Below are positions 46,505 to 59,677 of a stretch of 64,000 nt of DNA, piece after piece. The notes under the pieces are model-generated. The model was not told the origin of the DNA and made no database searches. It worked only from the letters and a program-made list of their open reading frames with translations. The position numbers and the translations under genes were made by a program. This stretch comes from Dillenia suffruticosa. Taxonomy: Eukaryota > Streptophyta > Magnoliopsida > Dilleniales > Dilleniaceae. The DNA lies in assembly GCA_033439265.1 (NCBI GenBank), contig JAVTVX010000001.1:21160608-21224607 (forward strand), given 5' to 3'. Position 1 is the first letter of the stretch; each line of letters begins with the position of its first letter.

Positions 46505-48103
46505 GGCGGTGCCTATGATTGCTGATAGTCTCTAACACAGCCACTGCCGAAGAAAAGCTAGTATGTCATGCAACAAGAGACTAAAATACAACAATCTGAA
46601 GACTAAATCATAAGCATGTGAATAAAGTTGCTCTTATACATTATTTTGATCAATCAGAGAAAACTTAGCTAACCCCCCCCCCAGGGGAAATTTCAGAAAG
46701 AAAAATTTTATGTAGAGAATTTTAGAACTTACGATATGACCTCAAATGTTTTCTTGTATTAAAATTAAACTTCTACCCTTGAATTATAATCCTAAATGCA
46801 TGTTGTAATTCATGTTTCCCCATATCCCCACCATATTAGCATGAACCCCAGAAAAATTAATACGGGACAGAGATAAGGATACCTGAAACTTGTTTGATTA
46901 TGGAGATGCCGAATACAGTGAATGTGAGCAATTTAGTTTAGCCCATTTTGTTTACAAAGCCTTATACAGCTGAATTCGAAGGAATGTGGTTAAGAATCCA
47001 AGGTAACTTGGAAAGAGAAGCTTTCAACTATGAAGGGAAAGCAAAAGAGACCACAAGATCTTCCTTTTGCAGAGTGAAAATCCGGTGTGAAAAGCATTAT
47101 GTGTATTCCAACTGAAAGCAATACCCTTAGTTTAAAGTAAAGCAATTGATTGCTTAACACAGAATTCAAGAATTAGAAAAAACAGCAAAACTGTAATTGT
47201 GGCTTGGAAGATCATAGTTTCTCTGTAGAATTCTTTTTTTCTTAGCTTCACTCAAGTTGGACATCTAAACTTGATATTCTCTTTTGGAAAGTAAAAGTGT
47301 ATGTAGACTTACTCTCGATTGGTGTATTTAGTATGTAAGGGGGTCAGACGCCACAAGCACACGATCAAGTTATCCATGTGGTGCCCTTAAGGTTCAAGAT
47401 CCAACGTACGTACAATAACAACAACAATAATAACAACGACTTAAACCTTAATTTCAAATTTTGATATCAGTCGTATATTTATCTCTCATTTTGGTTTTAA
47501 TAAGGAGTTTTACTCTGACTGTCAATCTATCATAATCCTCCTTCTTTATCCGGATTTGGGACGATCACGATGGAGTTAAGATCTAACATACATACATATA
47601 CATATATATATTGTTTGATATTATGGATTATTTTAAACATAGTAAAATCATTTTTTAAATAAATTTTTAATAAATAAAAGGAAATATAAATAAAGTTTTA
47701 ATTAACAAAGAGAAATATGAAAACATGAAAAAATGAGTAGATGTCCTAATCTTGTGTGCTTACTTATTTTCTAACCATCTTACTACACAAAATACATAAC
47801 AAAGTGGCATAATTAGTCCATTGCTTTTATCCTTTTCTTGCTAGGTGCCTTGCTTTGCTCTTGGTTCTCCAATTTGTTCTTGCAGCCAGAGCTAGGCAAG
47901 GAGAGAGATGCCTCGCCGGCAAACATTGACCACTTTTTTTTCTCAAATATCTTGATTCACATGGAACTTCTAACGAGGGGATCACCCTTCCACCCTCAAA
48001 TCTGGACAAGCTATTCCTCATTAGTGAGGAGCCAATAAATTATATAAATATCTTAATTTTGTTTGTTCCATCTTAATTTTGTTTGTTCTAGCGTTATTGC
48101 CTT
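46505..48103. other. Intergenic DNA upstream of the DUF247 gene
   Basis: The DUF247 leader and promoter should lie in the first part. A C run sits near 46673-46682. No additional gene is recognised. Confidence 0.5.
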
Positions 48104-48316
48104 TTTTTTTTTCTTTTTTTTGGTATCATGGTTAGGCTACTAACCTAATATCCAGAGTTTCATCTCGATTAATTTGGATCGACCGCTTACAGGGCCCAAC
48201 GAGGGGACAGATCTCCCAACGCTGATTTTTTTATTTCCATGGAGAATCGAACTCCCGACCATGATTAAAGGGCGTCGATCCCCGAATTAATTGATCTATC
48301 AAACGTTGGTCCATCA
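48104..48316 (-). mobile_element. Au-like SINE with perfect 10-bp target duplication
   Basis: On the minus strand the unit begins near 48316 with a tRNA-like head. It includes a clear box B (GGTCGGGAGTTCGATTCTCC near 48268-48249), then a body containing GGCCCTGTAAGCGGTCGATC, and ends in an A-rich tail at 48104. Perfect direct repeats TTATTGCCTT flank it (48094-48103 and 48317-48326). Layout and length resemble plant Au-type SINEs, which have an RNA polymerase III promoter and are copied by LINE proteins. A related partial unit is at 61480-61620. Confidence 0.78.
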
Positions 48317-48326
48317 TTATTGCCTT

Positions 48327-49180
48327 CAAATTTAAGGTTTTTGATGGAATTTAAACCCTTCTAAATAACTTATAAAATGTTTAAAAGCACGGAAATTATT
48401 CGAACACCTTAAAATCACTAAAGTTATTTTGAATAATTTAAATTCTTTTTTATAATATATAAAATAGTTTGGAGTTTGTAATCTTTCATATTTGATTTTC
48501 GAAATAATCTATTAAAATATTTGAATAATATAGGATAAAACAACTTATATAAGATGTTATATAAGTCAATAAGAATTCAGGTGAAACTCAAATTGAATTT
48601 CCATAGAACATAGGCGTTTATGATCATGCTAAATGGAGTAGCAATGTTGATTGCCCCATCTTTTTTTTTTTTGGTCGATAAAATAAAGAATTTTTTAATT
48701 ATAAATCGTTAATTTTCTGATAATTATGTTATTCATTTTGAATCGAGTTAAATTTTTAATCAATAAATCTCTTTCAATATTTATTTTTTTCATATATAGG
48801 ATTCAAAATAAAAAACTTAATTAAGAAATTAATATTTGACTAACGAACCAAACAAAAATAAAAAAAATTAATCAAATGATATATAGTTAAATAGATTTAT
48901 CAATTTAAAATAATAAATTTTTCTGCCATGTAGAACCCTTTTGAGAAGGAGATCGAGAATAATAAACACAGATAACTTATTTAGATCGCTGTGACCCTAA
49001 AATTGGTGTTGGATTAATCAACTTAATTTGCGTATCTACTTAAAATGCAATTGCAAACGAAATGCAAGTGGTTAGCTTTTAATGCAACCACCCATCTGTC
49101 AGTTAGCTAACCGGAGGGAAAAGAATCAGCACCAGGGTTCTCTCTAAAGTAAAAGAACCGCCCAAATCCCTCAAAAGCTA
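48327..49180. other. AT-rich intergenic DNA
   Basis: No gene or bounded repeat is recognised. It leads into the GA-rich upstream region of the ALDH22A1 gene. Confidence 0.5.
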
Positions 49181-49239
49181 ACAGAGAGAGAGAGAGAGAG
49201 AGAGAAGGGGAGAAAGAGAGAGAAAGAGAGGGAGAGTGG

Positions 49240-49271
49240 ATACCTTTCTCGGCCTTTTGGCTAAGATCAAG
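49240..49271 (+). ncRNA. U2 snRNA 5'-end fragment (32 nt, truncated copy)
   Basis: The stretch starting ATACCTTTCTCGGCCTTTTG and continuing GCTAAGATCAAG equals the first 32 nt of plant U2 spliceosomal RNA as I know it. The match ends just before the GUAGUA branch-site recognition element. It sits in the 5' leader or promoter of the ALDH22A1 gene, about 120 bases before the ATG, between GA-rich repeats. The rest of U2 (about 160 nt) is absent and I see no snRNA upstream sequence element, so it is not a functional U2 gene. Confidence 0.85.
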
Positions 49272-49390
49272 AGAGAGTGTTCTCAAAGCGCAAAAAGAAA
49301 AACCAATTCGCATACTCTGAAGATGCGCTGAGATTCCTTACGAGCTTCGCCCCTAACATTTCTCTCTCTCTCTCTCTCAGATAACCTAAA

Positions 49391-52300
49391 ATGGCGATTT
49401 GGTGGCCTTTGTTCTTACTCGGATTCGCTTTCGCTCTCTGTAAATTCTTGCTTATGCTTATTCCTCCCAATGTGCCTTCCATTGACGTCGATGCTTCCGA
49501 CAGTTACTTCTCTCTCTCTCTCTCTCCCCTCAAGTGAAATTATGTTTTTAGTTTTTTTTTTCCGTGATTCTGATTAGGTTTTGTGGTGATTTCAGTGATG
49601 GATGATCGTAATCAGACGAAGAAAGACAGTTATATCTACGTGAGTTTCATGCAATCAAGTAGGAAATTGTGTAGTAGTTTCCATTTTTTAGCATTTTAGG
49701 TCCTAAAGCTGCACTACTCTACTGATCTGTGTTGCGAATTTACAAGTGTCACTAGGTCAGATCTTGTAGTGATATATAGTACTGTTCTTGGATACTTGGC
49801 TATTGATTTTTTCGTCTAGAGTTAATTTTGCTTGATTTTCCCCTTAGCAAGGCTATGATGTGTTTTCTTGAACAGTTAAAGTATCTTTATCTGATCTGCA
49901 TTGTGTATTTCAGTCTAGGAAGTTCTTTTACGTATACCTTTCATGAGAAATTCACTTTATAATTTTGTTTCTGTGAGTGATTTCTGACTACGATGAGAAA
50001 ATGAATAAAGGTTTTTTGTTTGATCTGCGTAGAGTATATGATGAGAAATAAGTGATGTCACCATATGATTTATGTCATAGTAAATATGGTGAATTCTGGT
50101 GCTATAAGTTGGTGGCTTGTTTGAGGACTTAAATATCGTATTCACTTGTCTTTGAGTCACATGGGAGACACATTTTCTATCTATAGGTCCCTGATCATTT
50201 GGTCAAGGTATTAGAAGCTCATGTTCTGGTTTCTTATCATTCTCATGGGATATATGTATGTGCAGATTCCTCCAAGGGGAAGGACAGTGCAGTCGGACAA
50301 AGTACAATGCTATGAGCCTGCAACAATGAAATATTTGGGATTTTTCCCAGCTCTTACACCTAGTGAGGTTAGAGATGATGTGCTTGATCTCACTGTAATT
50401 TTTTGGTTTACATGATCCTGCTCAGGAGCATTACTCCTGCTCTCCATTTATGAACTCTTATGGGTAGAAATTGATGGTCCCCTTTGTGCCCTAAGTTGTT
50501 TTTGAATTCGTGCATTTTTTTTTGTTTGTAGCTCTTGATTTTCCATTGCCCTATTTAAAGGCATGGTTAGATGTAGTTGGAAAACCAACACCTATTTTTG
50601 CCCTACCTTATTCATGTTGCTTAGATCTCCCTCAAGTTGGCACATACAATTTTGTATGCCACTGTCTACATAAGTGCATTCAAAACTCTTCCTCATGACA
50701 AAACCATCTTGAACTATCACTCCATCTTATCCTGATTGAACAACCTTAATATTTTTTCTATGCATGCACAACTTCTCTATTTCTTTTATTCTAAGGCTTT
50801 TTTTTTCTTTAATACATGTAGCACTTGGTAGTTCCATAATGGTTTTTCGAGTTCCTTCTGATCCGGTTATATATATCAAATCAGAACTTTTAAGGTTGAT
50901 CAATGTAGCAGAAGAGTTTCTATGCTTCATCTAGCTTTTACAGATCCCATCTATGCATTGCATCATTCTAAGGCTCACAATCATGTTAGCCATTAGATCT
51001 TAAATTGAAACCAAAATAATTAATCAGATTAGGTAGATAACTAGCATTTTCTGTGATGTACTTCTTTTAAGAAAAAATGGTAACCAATCTTGCAAGTGAA
51101 AATCATGTCGTTGAAGGTGAGTGAGATGGGTCTTTGTGAGTGAGATGGGTCTTTCCTGTTGTCCTGAACAATATAATTGGCCCCATGTTAAATTTTTTTG
51201 CTTATAATATATTTTAATAGTTCACTATTTTTAAAATCTCCTTTCTTTGGATATCCCCATTCACAAATTGTGTGTATATATATATATTGTCAAGACTTGC
51301 AACAGGTTCTTTTACCTCCCCTAGGTTAAATATTTGTCTAATGGTAATTAAAGTGAGCATTGAACTCCTGGGTTTAATTATGAATAGTACTCCTTCAATC
51401 CCCAAATATAAGTTGATGCTTCCTTCTCAAAAAATTTTAATGTTTGTCTCTTCTTTTAAACATCATGACATGACAGGTTTTATGATCAAGGTTGGAAATT
51501 GGAACATTAAAGAATGCAACTCCAAGTTAAAGCTCTTCAAGAACTGTTTGCATGGTAAAATAGAATTTGCATGTTAGATCCAATGTGAGTAAAATAAACA
51601 GACTTTATAGTTATTTTGTGCATTTTAGCAAGTAAACTCTTTTGTGCTCTGGTTCTTATTACACATGTTAACTTGATGTGAAATATGATCCAATCTTTGT
51701 TAGTTGTCTGCAAGCATGACCTTGGCCTGTAGCTGGCTACTTGTTTCTTTTGGAGATTGATATAGCTTGTTATGAAATACTTGTATTCTTTTTCTATATT
51801 TGACTTAAAGAACATGCTTAGGTCAAAGATCGTGTGGCGCATGTAAGGAAGGCACAGAAAGTATGGGCAAAAAGCAGCTTCAAGCAGAGGCGTCAGTTTC
51901 TGCGGGTACTTTTGAAGTATACCATTGAGCATCAAGAACTTATATGCGAGTAAGGACCTTATTTTCATGATTTCATGAAGCTTATTTTTTTGGCTCTGTC
52001 ATAAACACTTGCATTAGACATCCTGCAAGTGTAGGGGACTCAAATCAGACAGAGTGAAACTTCCTATTTCTAAGGGTCTTTATAAATGTTCGTGGCGATG
52101 TATGAAATCTTTAGATTGTCGAGGTGATTTTGATCCTACACGATTTGTCATAAACTTTAAATGCTTCACAAAATAAGATTCAGGAAGAGAGAAGAAAGAA
52201 ATGGAAGATGGAAGGGGCGATGGTGCTTAGTATTTTTTTAATTTTTTTTCTCATATCCATAGATCTTCTGAGTTACTGGATGCACTACTCTCTTAAAAGC

Positions 52301-55300
52301 AAGCAATGTTGAAGACCATATGTTGCTGAATTTTAGTTGCTTTATCATTAGTAAAATTAACATGCCTTCCCAAATCAAGTTTTGAGATTTGTATTATATA
52401 ATGATCTTGCGTGAATAATTCTTCTTTCTTTTGTTTTTGAACTTGGTCCTTTAATGCTCTTGGTTCTTAATTTTAATGCTTTAATTATTTGCTTGAGGCA
52501 TATTTTTCTTCCTGAAGCATTCTTTGTCTTAGATCAGCTTGTAGTTATCTGTGGATTTGAATAAATGTAAATGCTATCTCTTTTTCTTGCTTGGAAAAGC
52601 AATTCACTGAAGAGCACCAAGAAGGTGTGGGCATATGATATAGAGCATAAGAGAATCTACAAAATTGACAACCTCTTGAGCTGAGTGCAAAATGACAAAT
52701 GTTCAACTTGACAGGAAATTGGCCATGAGTCTTTTTATTTCATTATATAATTCGTTGATCTAGGTAGAATAAACATGCAAAATAATGGCTGGTTCTGATT
52801 GTGGTTGTAAACTGTCTTTTAGGAGGGTTTTGGTACTTCACTTTTCTAGTCTAGGAATGTGATAAGGTGAATAGTGGCTAGTTGGTGAAAGATAAGGTCT
52901 TGAGCTGGTTGGGTGTGTAGATATCTACATGCAAGGGGGAGCCTAGTGTCCTCATTCCTAGCCAATAATCTTTTGTTGTGGAGGGAGCGTGACAAGTGAA
53001 CTTTTTTTTGGTGGGGGATTGTGAGTTCTCTTTCACTATTGTAGCTTTTCCAGATAGCAACTTTCTATTTTTTTTTGTTGGTAAAAGTGTGAAAGAAATA
53101 TGGATATTAGTGTGTTTTTAATTCTTTCAACTGTTTATATGTGAATGCATTGCTTTAGTGACACCGCTATGGTGCCTTCTTTTATACCCTTTTCTTATGA
53201 AGAAGACCTTGAGATGAATGTGCTCCCTCATTCATTCATGTCCTTTTCTGGTCAGAATCTCTTCACGTGATACTGGGAAGACAATGGTTGATGCTTCGTT
53301 GGGAGAGATAATGACCACATGTGAGAAGATTACATGGCTTCTTGCAGAGGGCGAGAGATGGTTGAAGCCTGAATACCGGTACCTCACGCTATCTTTATTT
53401 CTATGCTATTTGCACTCTCTTCTGCTAAATTTCCATCATTCTTTATATCACAAATTTGATTATCTTGTAGAGATCAAAAAACTGATGTCTGTCAGTCTGA
53501 TTTCAATAAAGTATATTTTAACACTAGCTGCCTATTTACCACTAATTCAATTGGTTCTTCTCATGTAACGGTGATATAGTTCCTTGCCTTTTTTGTTGTG
53601 CAGGCCCTTCTTTAGAAAGAAGTAATTTTACAATCTGGATATAAAGTTTTTAATAAATACTTCAAATATACTGGAATATCTTGGGGATTGAGAAACTATT
53701 TTAGATTTGTTCAAGATTTAGTAAAAGTTATGTTTAGTTTTAGCTTCCTTAATTCGGATGGAAATATTGTTTTGGTTAAACTTTGAATGATGTCTTAATA
53801 TTTGGAAATATTGTGTTTATCACGGCTTTCTGACATGAGTCCACAGTACACACTGATTTATAAACTGTTTATCAAATCATCCATTTAGTTTTTTGTGAGT
53901 CGATCTATCCAATTCAATAAGTTGTGGCACTACTGTTTCTTTTTGTTTCTCTTAAAGAGATTATGATTTACAAGGTGCATTTTTTTCACAAGATCTTATG
54001 GGAGAATTTCAAGAATCTCAAGAAGTGAATGATTCTCTATTCTTCTTTTGGTAGAAGGCCTAGAATTCTCAAAATCCTGTGGATCCTAGAATTCCTGAAA
54101 GTGGGGATTTCTAAATTACCTCCAAAAAAGAGGTATTTGTAAAATCCAATGGATTTTAATTTGCCGGATTCAAAAAAGGGGGGAAAAAAAGAAAAAAAAA
54201 ATCGTTATTTGAAACATTTCAATGCTAATCTTAGAATGCCATTCTTAAAAGAGCAGAAACATGATAAAATTGGAAGATCGCAAAATAAGATGAATTCTCA
54301 AAACCTATCAATTTCATGAAAAGGACATAGATGGAGGAGTTTATTTTGAAAGTACAAATTTGGAGATGAGATTTCTGCAGCGATGGTTTATTTTGACATA
54401 GTTCTTTGCAATATCTTTTCATGTCCCTCGGTGTATGTTCATTGTTCATATGAACATAGAAAATGTACTGTTTTGGGTTTAGTGGCATTTGTCCAAAAGG
54501 GATGCATCAAGGGAAACATACTCATCTTTCTTTGTTGCACACAGGTGTTCTGGAAGATCAATGCTTCATAAGAAATCCAAAGTGGAATTTCATCCTCTTG
54601 GGGTGATTGGAGCCATTGTATCATGGAACTATCCATTCCATAATTTGTTCAATCCCATGCTCGCTGCAGTATTTTCTGGAAATGGTGCTGTGATAAAGGT
54701 ATTTATATTCTAAATGTTTAATCTGTGGTATAAAAGAATGTATTGTCTTGTGATTTATTGTACAATCTCATTTACTAGTATCTTTTTGAGTAAATCAAAT
54801 TTTCTTTCTATGTATGTATGAGATGTGTTGTCACTGATCTTTTTCTGTTGGAATCAAATTTTCTTCTCTGTTTAAATGTGGCTCAAGTTTGTTCGCTTTC
54901 ACTTTCCTGCTGTTTATCTTCAGCCAAATCTGACTGTTGCAGGAAATTTGAAAAATTTGACCGTGTTGTTTCTCTAATCATTAATGCTTTGAACTAGTTT
55001 AAATATATGTTTTTGAGACTCCATCTGTTAAGGCAATAACACGGGGAGTAAGCTGGAATATGGCCCACCAGTGCTCCTTCTGCTTTTACCATGTGTCCAC
55101 CCGACATATGTGCATTGAGTTTTTCTTGTTCTAATCCTATGGTTCCATTTCTGTTATTTGGCATGAAATTTGGTGTATAATCTTTACTTTGCACCTATTC
55201 TTGTGTGTCATTGTGAATCTGCTTGTATATGATATTGGAGAAAGGATTTTTCATTTCAGTGTTAGAACTTAGAAGTGATCCATTTGCATACGTGTTGGCA

Positions 55301-58300
55301 TATGTTATTCATACTTGTTGCGTTTACAGTAAAAATTGAAGATAAATGTGTTTCAATAATATTTTACTTGTCCCCCTCCCCCCCAGGTTTCTTTTGATTC
55401 TTACTTAGATAATGTTTTCAGTTCATTAGTTTAACAGCTCATGGTTCCTCCTCAATTTTTTGTTTTTGAAAACAATAAAACCCATGAAAACAACTCAGGA
55501 CTGAATTTGTGGAGCCCAACGGAACGGTGTGTTTGATACTTTTAAAAGAAAAAAGGGGAGAATCATAGATTGCAACCAGATAAAGTTGGGGTCAAGCACT
55601 AGGTTAGGGATGGTCTATATGCTGTTGGTTTATTGGCACTAACATAGATGCGAAAGTTAAGTCATGATCATATATTTAAACTCAACATTATGCAATGGAA
55701 TCAGCCACGGTAAACCGAAGGGTCTAGATGGGGCTCTGTGACACTGAAAAAGCATTGTAGCTGTTGCAATATGGGGGAAATATTACAACACAGACCATTT
55801 AATTTAGCAGCCATATTAAGGAAACCTTCTTTTTTTTTTGGGGGGGGGTGGATTTTGAATTGTGGTGTATCCTTCCCAAGATCCCCCCTTGGGGGTTCAA
55901 AATGCATCATGAGAATGACCTTATTGAATTTAGTTGGCTTTTGTTATGACCCTGGTTCAAAACTGCACAGCTGCCTAAACTGTTTGACAACGTACTTTCA
56001 ACTGATGGGAGGGAATCTAGAACTACTTGAAAATACCAGTCTCAGAAATGTACTTTAATCAATAGGTTCAGGAGATTCAAACCTTTTGAATTCTATGTCT
56101 TAACTAGTAAAAAGGACAAAAGTTAGTTACTCTTGCGAGCGACATTTTCCTTATTGAGATTCACTCAGAAGTTACAGAAGTTCTAAATATGTCTTCATCC
56201 TAGATATACATGACTGAATTTGTATGCTCATGTCTAGGTTTCAGAGCATGCAAGTTGGTCTGGTCTCTTTTATTTTCGAATAATCCAAGCTGCCTTGGCC
56301 GCTGTAGATGCTCCTGAAAATCTGGTTGATGTGATAACAGGGTATTCATTTGTGTAGTAGTTTCTTTTTCATGATTTATTTTGCCAATTGTCTTTTAATT
56401 TGGTCTAGTTTTTCTTTCCAGGTTTGCTGAAACTGGAGAAGCCCTAGTATCTTCAGTTGACAAAATCATCTTCGTTGGATCACCTGGTGTGGGTAAGATG
56501 GTATGTTCCTTCATCAGCAATCGGGACATCTTGATTTGCCTTTGCATTAGTTTAGCATATGTAGATTTCTCGTTTCTTGGCATCTGCTTAATGCTAAGAT
56601 GACTATATGCTAGTGATTGATTGGGGGGGAGGATCTTATTTGTGTTGGCTTCTTTGTGTTTATTGCAGATTATGAGGAATGCTGCTGACACACTAATACC
56701 AGTCACGCTTGAGCTGGGTGGAAAAGATGCATTCATAGTCTGTGATGATGTTGATGTTTCTCATGTATAGCATTTCCTCTCTCTACCACTGTTTCCTATA
56801 CTTTGACCTCTCAGAAGGCATTGAGTAGACAATAAGAATCTTTCAAATTTTGGTAGTTGAGTGCTTAATTGCTTGCTTTTGTTTTTATTTCCTTTCTTTT
56901 TCCTCTTACAGGTTGCACAAGTTGCTGTCAGGGCTGTTCTTCAATCAAGTGGACAGAATTGCACTGGTGCCGAGAGATTTTATGTGCATCGTGGCATTTA
57001 TTCTTCATTTGTTGCTGAAGTAGTAAAAATTGTGAAATCTGTTTCTGCTGTAAGTATGTCCCTGATGCTTGAGTGCTTTCTGTGTTGAATACCTAATCTG
57101 TTTGTCCGAGTGATTTCAACAAATTCTTACTGTGACTGCCTAATTTCTGTCTACTCCTGGCTTCTTACATTTGCTGTAATCTTTAGTGTTCCGTTATTTG
57201 TCTTTCTTTAGCATTTTAGATATTGGTGAGTTATAAAGTTTCTGTCATCTCTGCATCTCATACCCTTTATTCAAATGCATTTTTCCTTTATTGAATTTAC
57301 ACACGAAGTAGCATATTGATCAGGCTTTCCTTGAACATTCTCAGAAGCAACTCTTGTATCTTGACCATACTTCCACTGTGTGAATGATGATTCTTGAGGT
57401 GGACTGTAGTTGCTTTGGCCAATTTATGGAAATCCTGAGGGCCGTTGAAGACAAAATAAAATAAAAATCCTCTTTGGAGGCAGCAGGGAATACACTAAAT
57501 CCTAACCCTTTTTCTGTAGAGGCAAAGCATATGGTTATATTGTATAAATGACATTATTTCATTTATGGAAAAAGACTTCATGAGGTTTGTGTTGTTTTTT
57601 AATCATCATTGTGTTTAGTTTCTAATTTTTGTATCTCAAGAAGACTCAGACATTTGTATGTATATGGAACTGCTGAAGAAGAGAAATTAGACTGTCCATC
57701 ACAGAAGCCCTAGAAATGTTAAAAAGGTAAAATGACAGACCAATAATAAGACTCCTAAAGTGGTTATAGAAGCAGATAAGGACTTTACTCCTAAGAATGA
57801 ATTTTCAACTCAGAGATTGCTGTGAAAATAAAGATAAGTTCTAATGATATATAGGCCAGTATCCTCATTTTCGAATTGGTTAATAAATGATTGTCTTTCA
57901 CAGGGCCCTCCTCTTGCTGGTAAGTATGATATGGGAGCCATATGCTTGCTTGAGCACGCTGAAAAGCTTCAAAACCTCATTGATGATGCATTGGATAAAG
58001 GAGCAGAAATTGCTGGTCGTGGAAGTTTTGGCAATCTGGGTGGAGATGCAGTTGATCAGTTCTTCCCACCAACTGTAATTGTTAATCTGAACCATTCGAT
58101 GAGGTTGATGCAGGAAGAGGTTCGTTATGGTTGTAGTTCTAATTTGTGTTCTCTATTGTCTGTTTTATGCGTTCTGTTAGCTTTGATTTTCTCTCAACAT
58201 ATCGCTGAATCTTTATTGCCAAAGTTGTGTCTGTGTAGACACAACTTTTACACATCTTTATTTCCAATTTAGGAACATATATTGTTAAAATATAACTTTT

Positions 58301-59677
58301 TTCAAGATAAATTAGACCAAGATTGCCTCAACAATGCATCATTTGGATGCACATATCTAAAATTTCAACAACTAAAATTGGGTTATTAAAGTTTGAAAAT
58401 GTATGAAATGAACTCCTTATGGAATCATGGTACAGATGATTTTTCTTCCCATGCATCATATATGTTTCTAAGAATGTTAAAAATGGTATTTTGAATTACA
58501 GAAGAATGGGTTTTTTTTTTTTTTTTTTCCTTTCGCCTCTTCTTTGATGTCCCGGTTTTCTAAGTCAAGTTGCAAGATTGTAGTTTACATTTGTTAATTA
58601 TTAAGTGTATGGAAAGCTGTAACCTTTGAGGCGTACGTAATGCACAAAGCCAAATTTCTTTTGGTGCCTAATTTTGAGGGTTATGCAATGGTTTGGATGT
58701 CTGGAAAGTTGTAACCTTGATTTGGAAAACTGGCACATCAAATAAGATGCAAGAAGTCCAAAAACTCAGTTTTTTAGGGCTTGATTTTGTAATTGAAAAT
58801 TTGGGGAATCTGCTCACAAATGATCCAAATATATGTGGATCATCCACTTTGCTTTTTGTTGGCTAACAGGGTTATTTTCTCAATTTGACCATACGACATG
58901 ATGTGTAGGCATTTGGACCAATCATGCCAATAATGACAGTTGACTCCGATGAGGAGGCAATCAAGCTTGCAAATGACTGTAGATATGGGCTTGGTTGTGC
59001 TGTGTTTTCTGGCAGTCAGCACCGTGCAAAAGAGATAGCCTCCCAGATACATTGTGGCATTGCTGCAATCAATGATTTTGCGGCCACTTACATGTGTCAG
59101 GTAAACAGTTATTGAGTTGGAATTGGTTTGCAGCCACCTACTAGTTGGTTCTTGTTTCTAATGTTCTCATCTCTAACCAAAAGCTGGGAGAGATGAACGA
59201 TTACATTATACATTATCGCACTTTAAGGATCCTTGACCTGAAGCAAAATCCATATCCTAGTATTGTACTAATGCCTCTTGTTTTTCTAGTCCCTGCCATT
59301 TGGTGGTGTGAAAGACAGCGGATTTGGAAGGTTTGCTGGTGTGGAAGGATTACGGGCTTGCTGCCTTGTGAAGGCAGTTGTGGAGGATAGATGGTGGCCC
59401 TATATCAAAACTATGATACCAAAGCCCATACAGGTTAGCTATACATACTATCTGTAATAGTTTATAATGAGGAAAAATTTTCATTCTCCACTAATTCATC
59501 CTCTTTATTTTGCCAATTCAGTATCCTGTTGCAGAAAATGGCTTTGATTTCCAGCAGTCACTTGTAGAAGTACTCTATGGGTTGAATGTATGGCATCGTT
59601 TACAAGCACTAGTTAATGTCTTAAAGATTCTTTCAGAGCATAACACTCCTCCCAGCAAGGGTAGAAGAAGCGACTGA
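49391..59677 (+). CDS. ALDH22A1: Aldehyde dehydrogenase 22A1 (ALDH22A1)
   Basis: Fourteen exons with consistent phases join to 595 codons, matching the roughly 596-residue plant ALDH22A1 family. Exons: 49391-49502, 49596-49639, 50266-50367, 51822-51949, 53256-53378, 54545-54698, 56238-56341, 56422-56500, 56669-56764, 56912-57049, 57904-58119, 58909-59100, 59290-59433, 59522-59677. A hydrophobic N-terminus (about 3-22, [20 protein letters not shown]) suggests membrane or secretory-pathway attachment. Catalytic features are intact: WNYPFHN, the cofactor loop FVGSPGVGK, the general base Glu297 in VTLELGGKD, and the nucleophile Cys331 in [11 protein letters not shown]. It oxidises aldehydes to acids with NAD(P), a role tied to stress tolerance; the natural substrate is not established. 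No disruption is seen. The first intron junction (codon 38) is the least certain. Confidence 0.94.

Noticed and set aside
49240-49430. A complete U2 snRNA gene
   Set aside because: Similarity ends after 32 nt, the Sm site and 3' stem-loops are missing, and no upstream sequence element or correctly spaced TATA box was seen.
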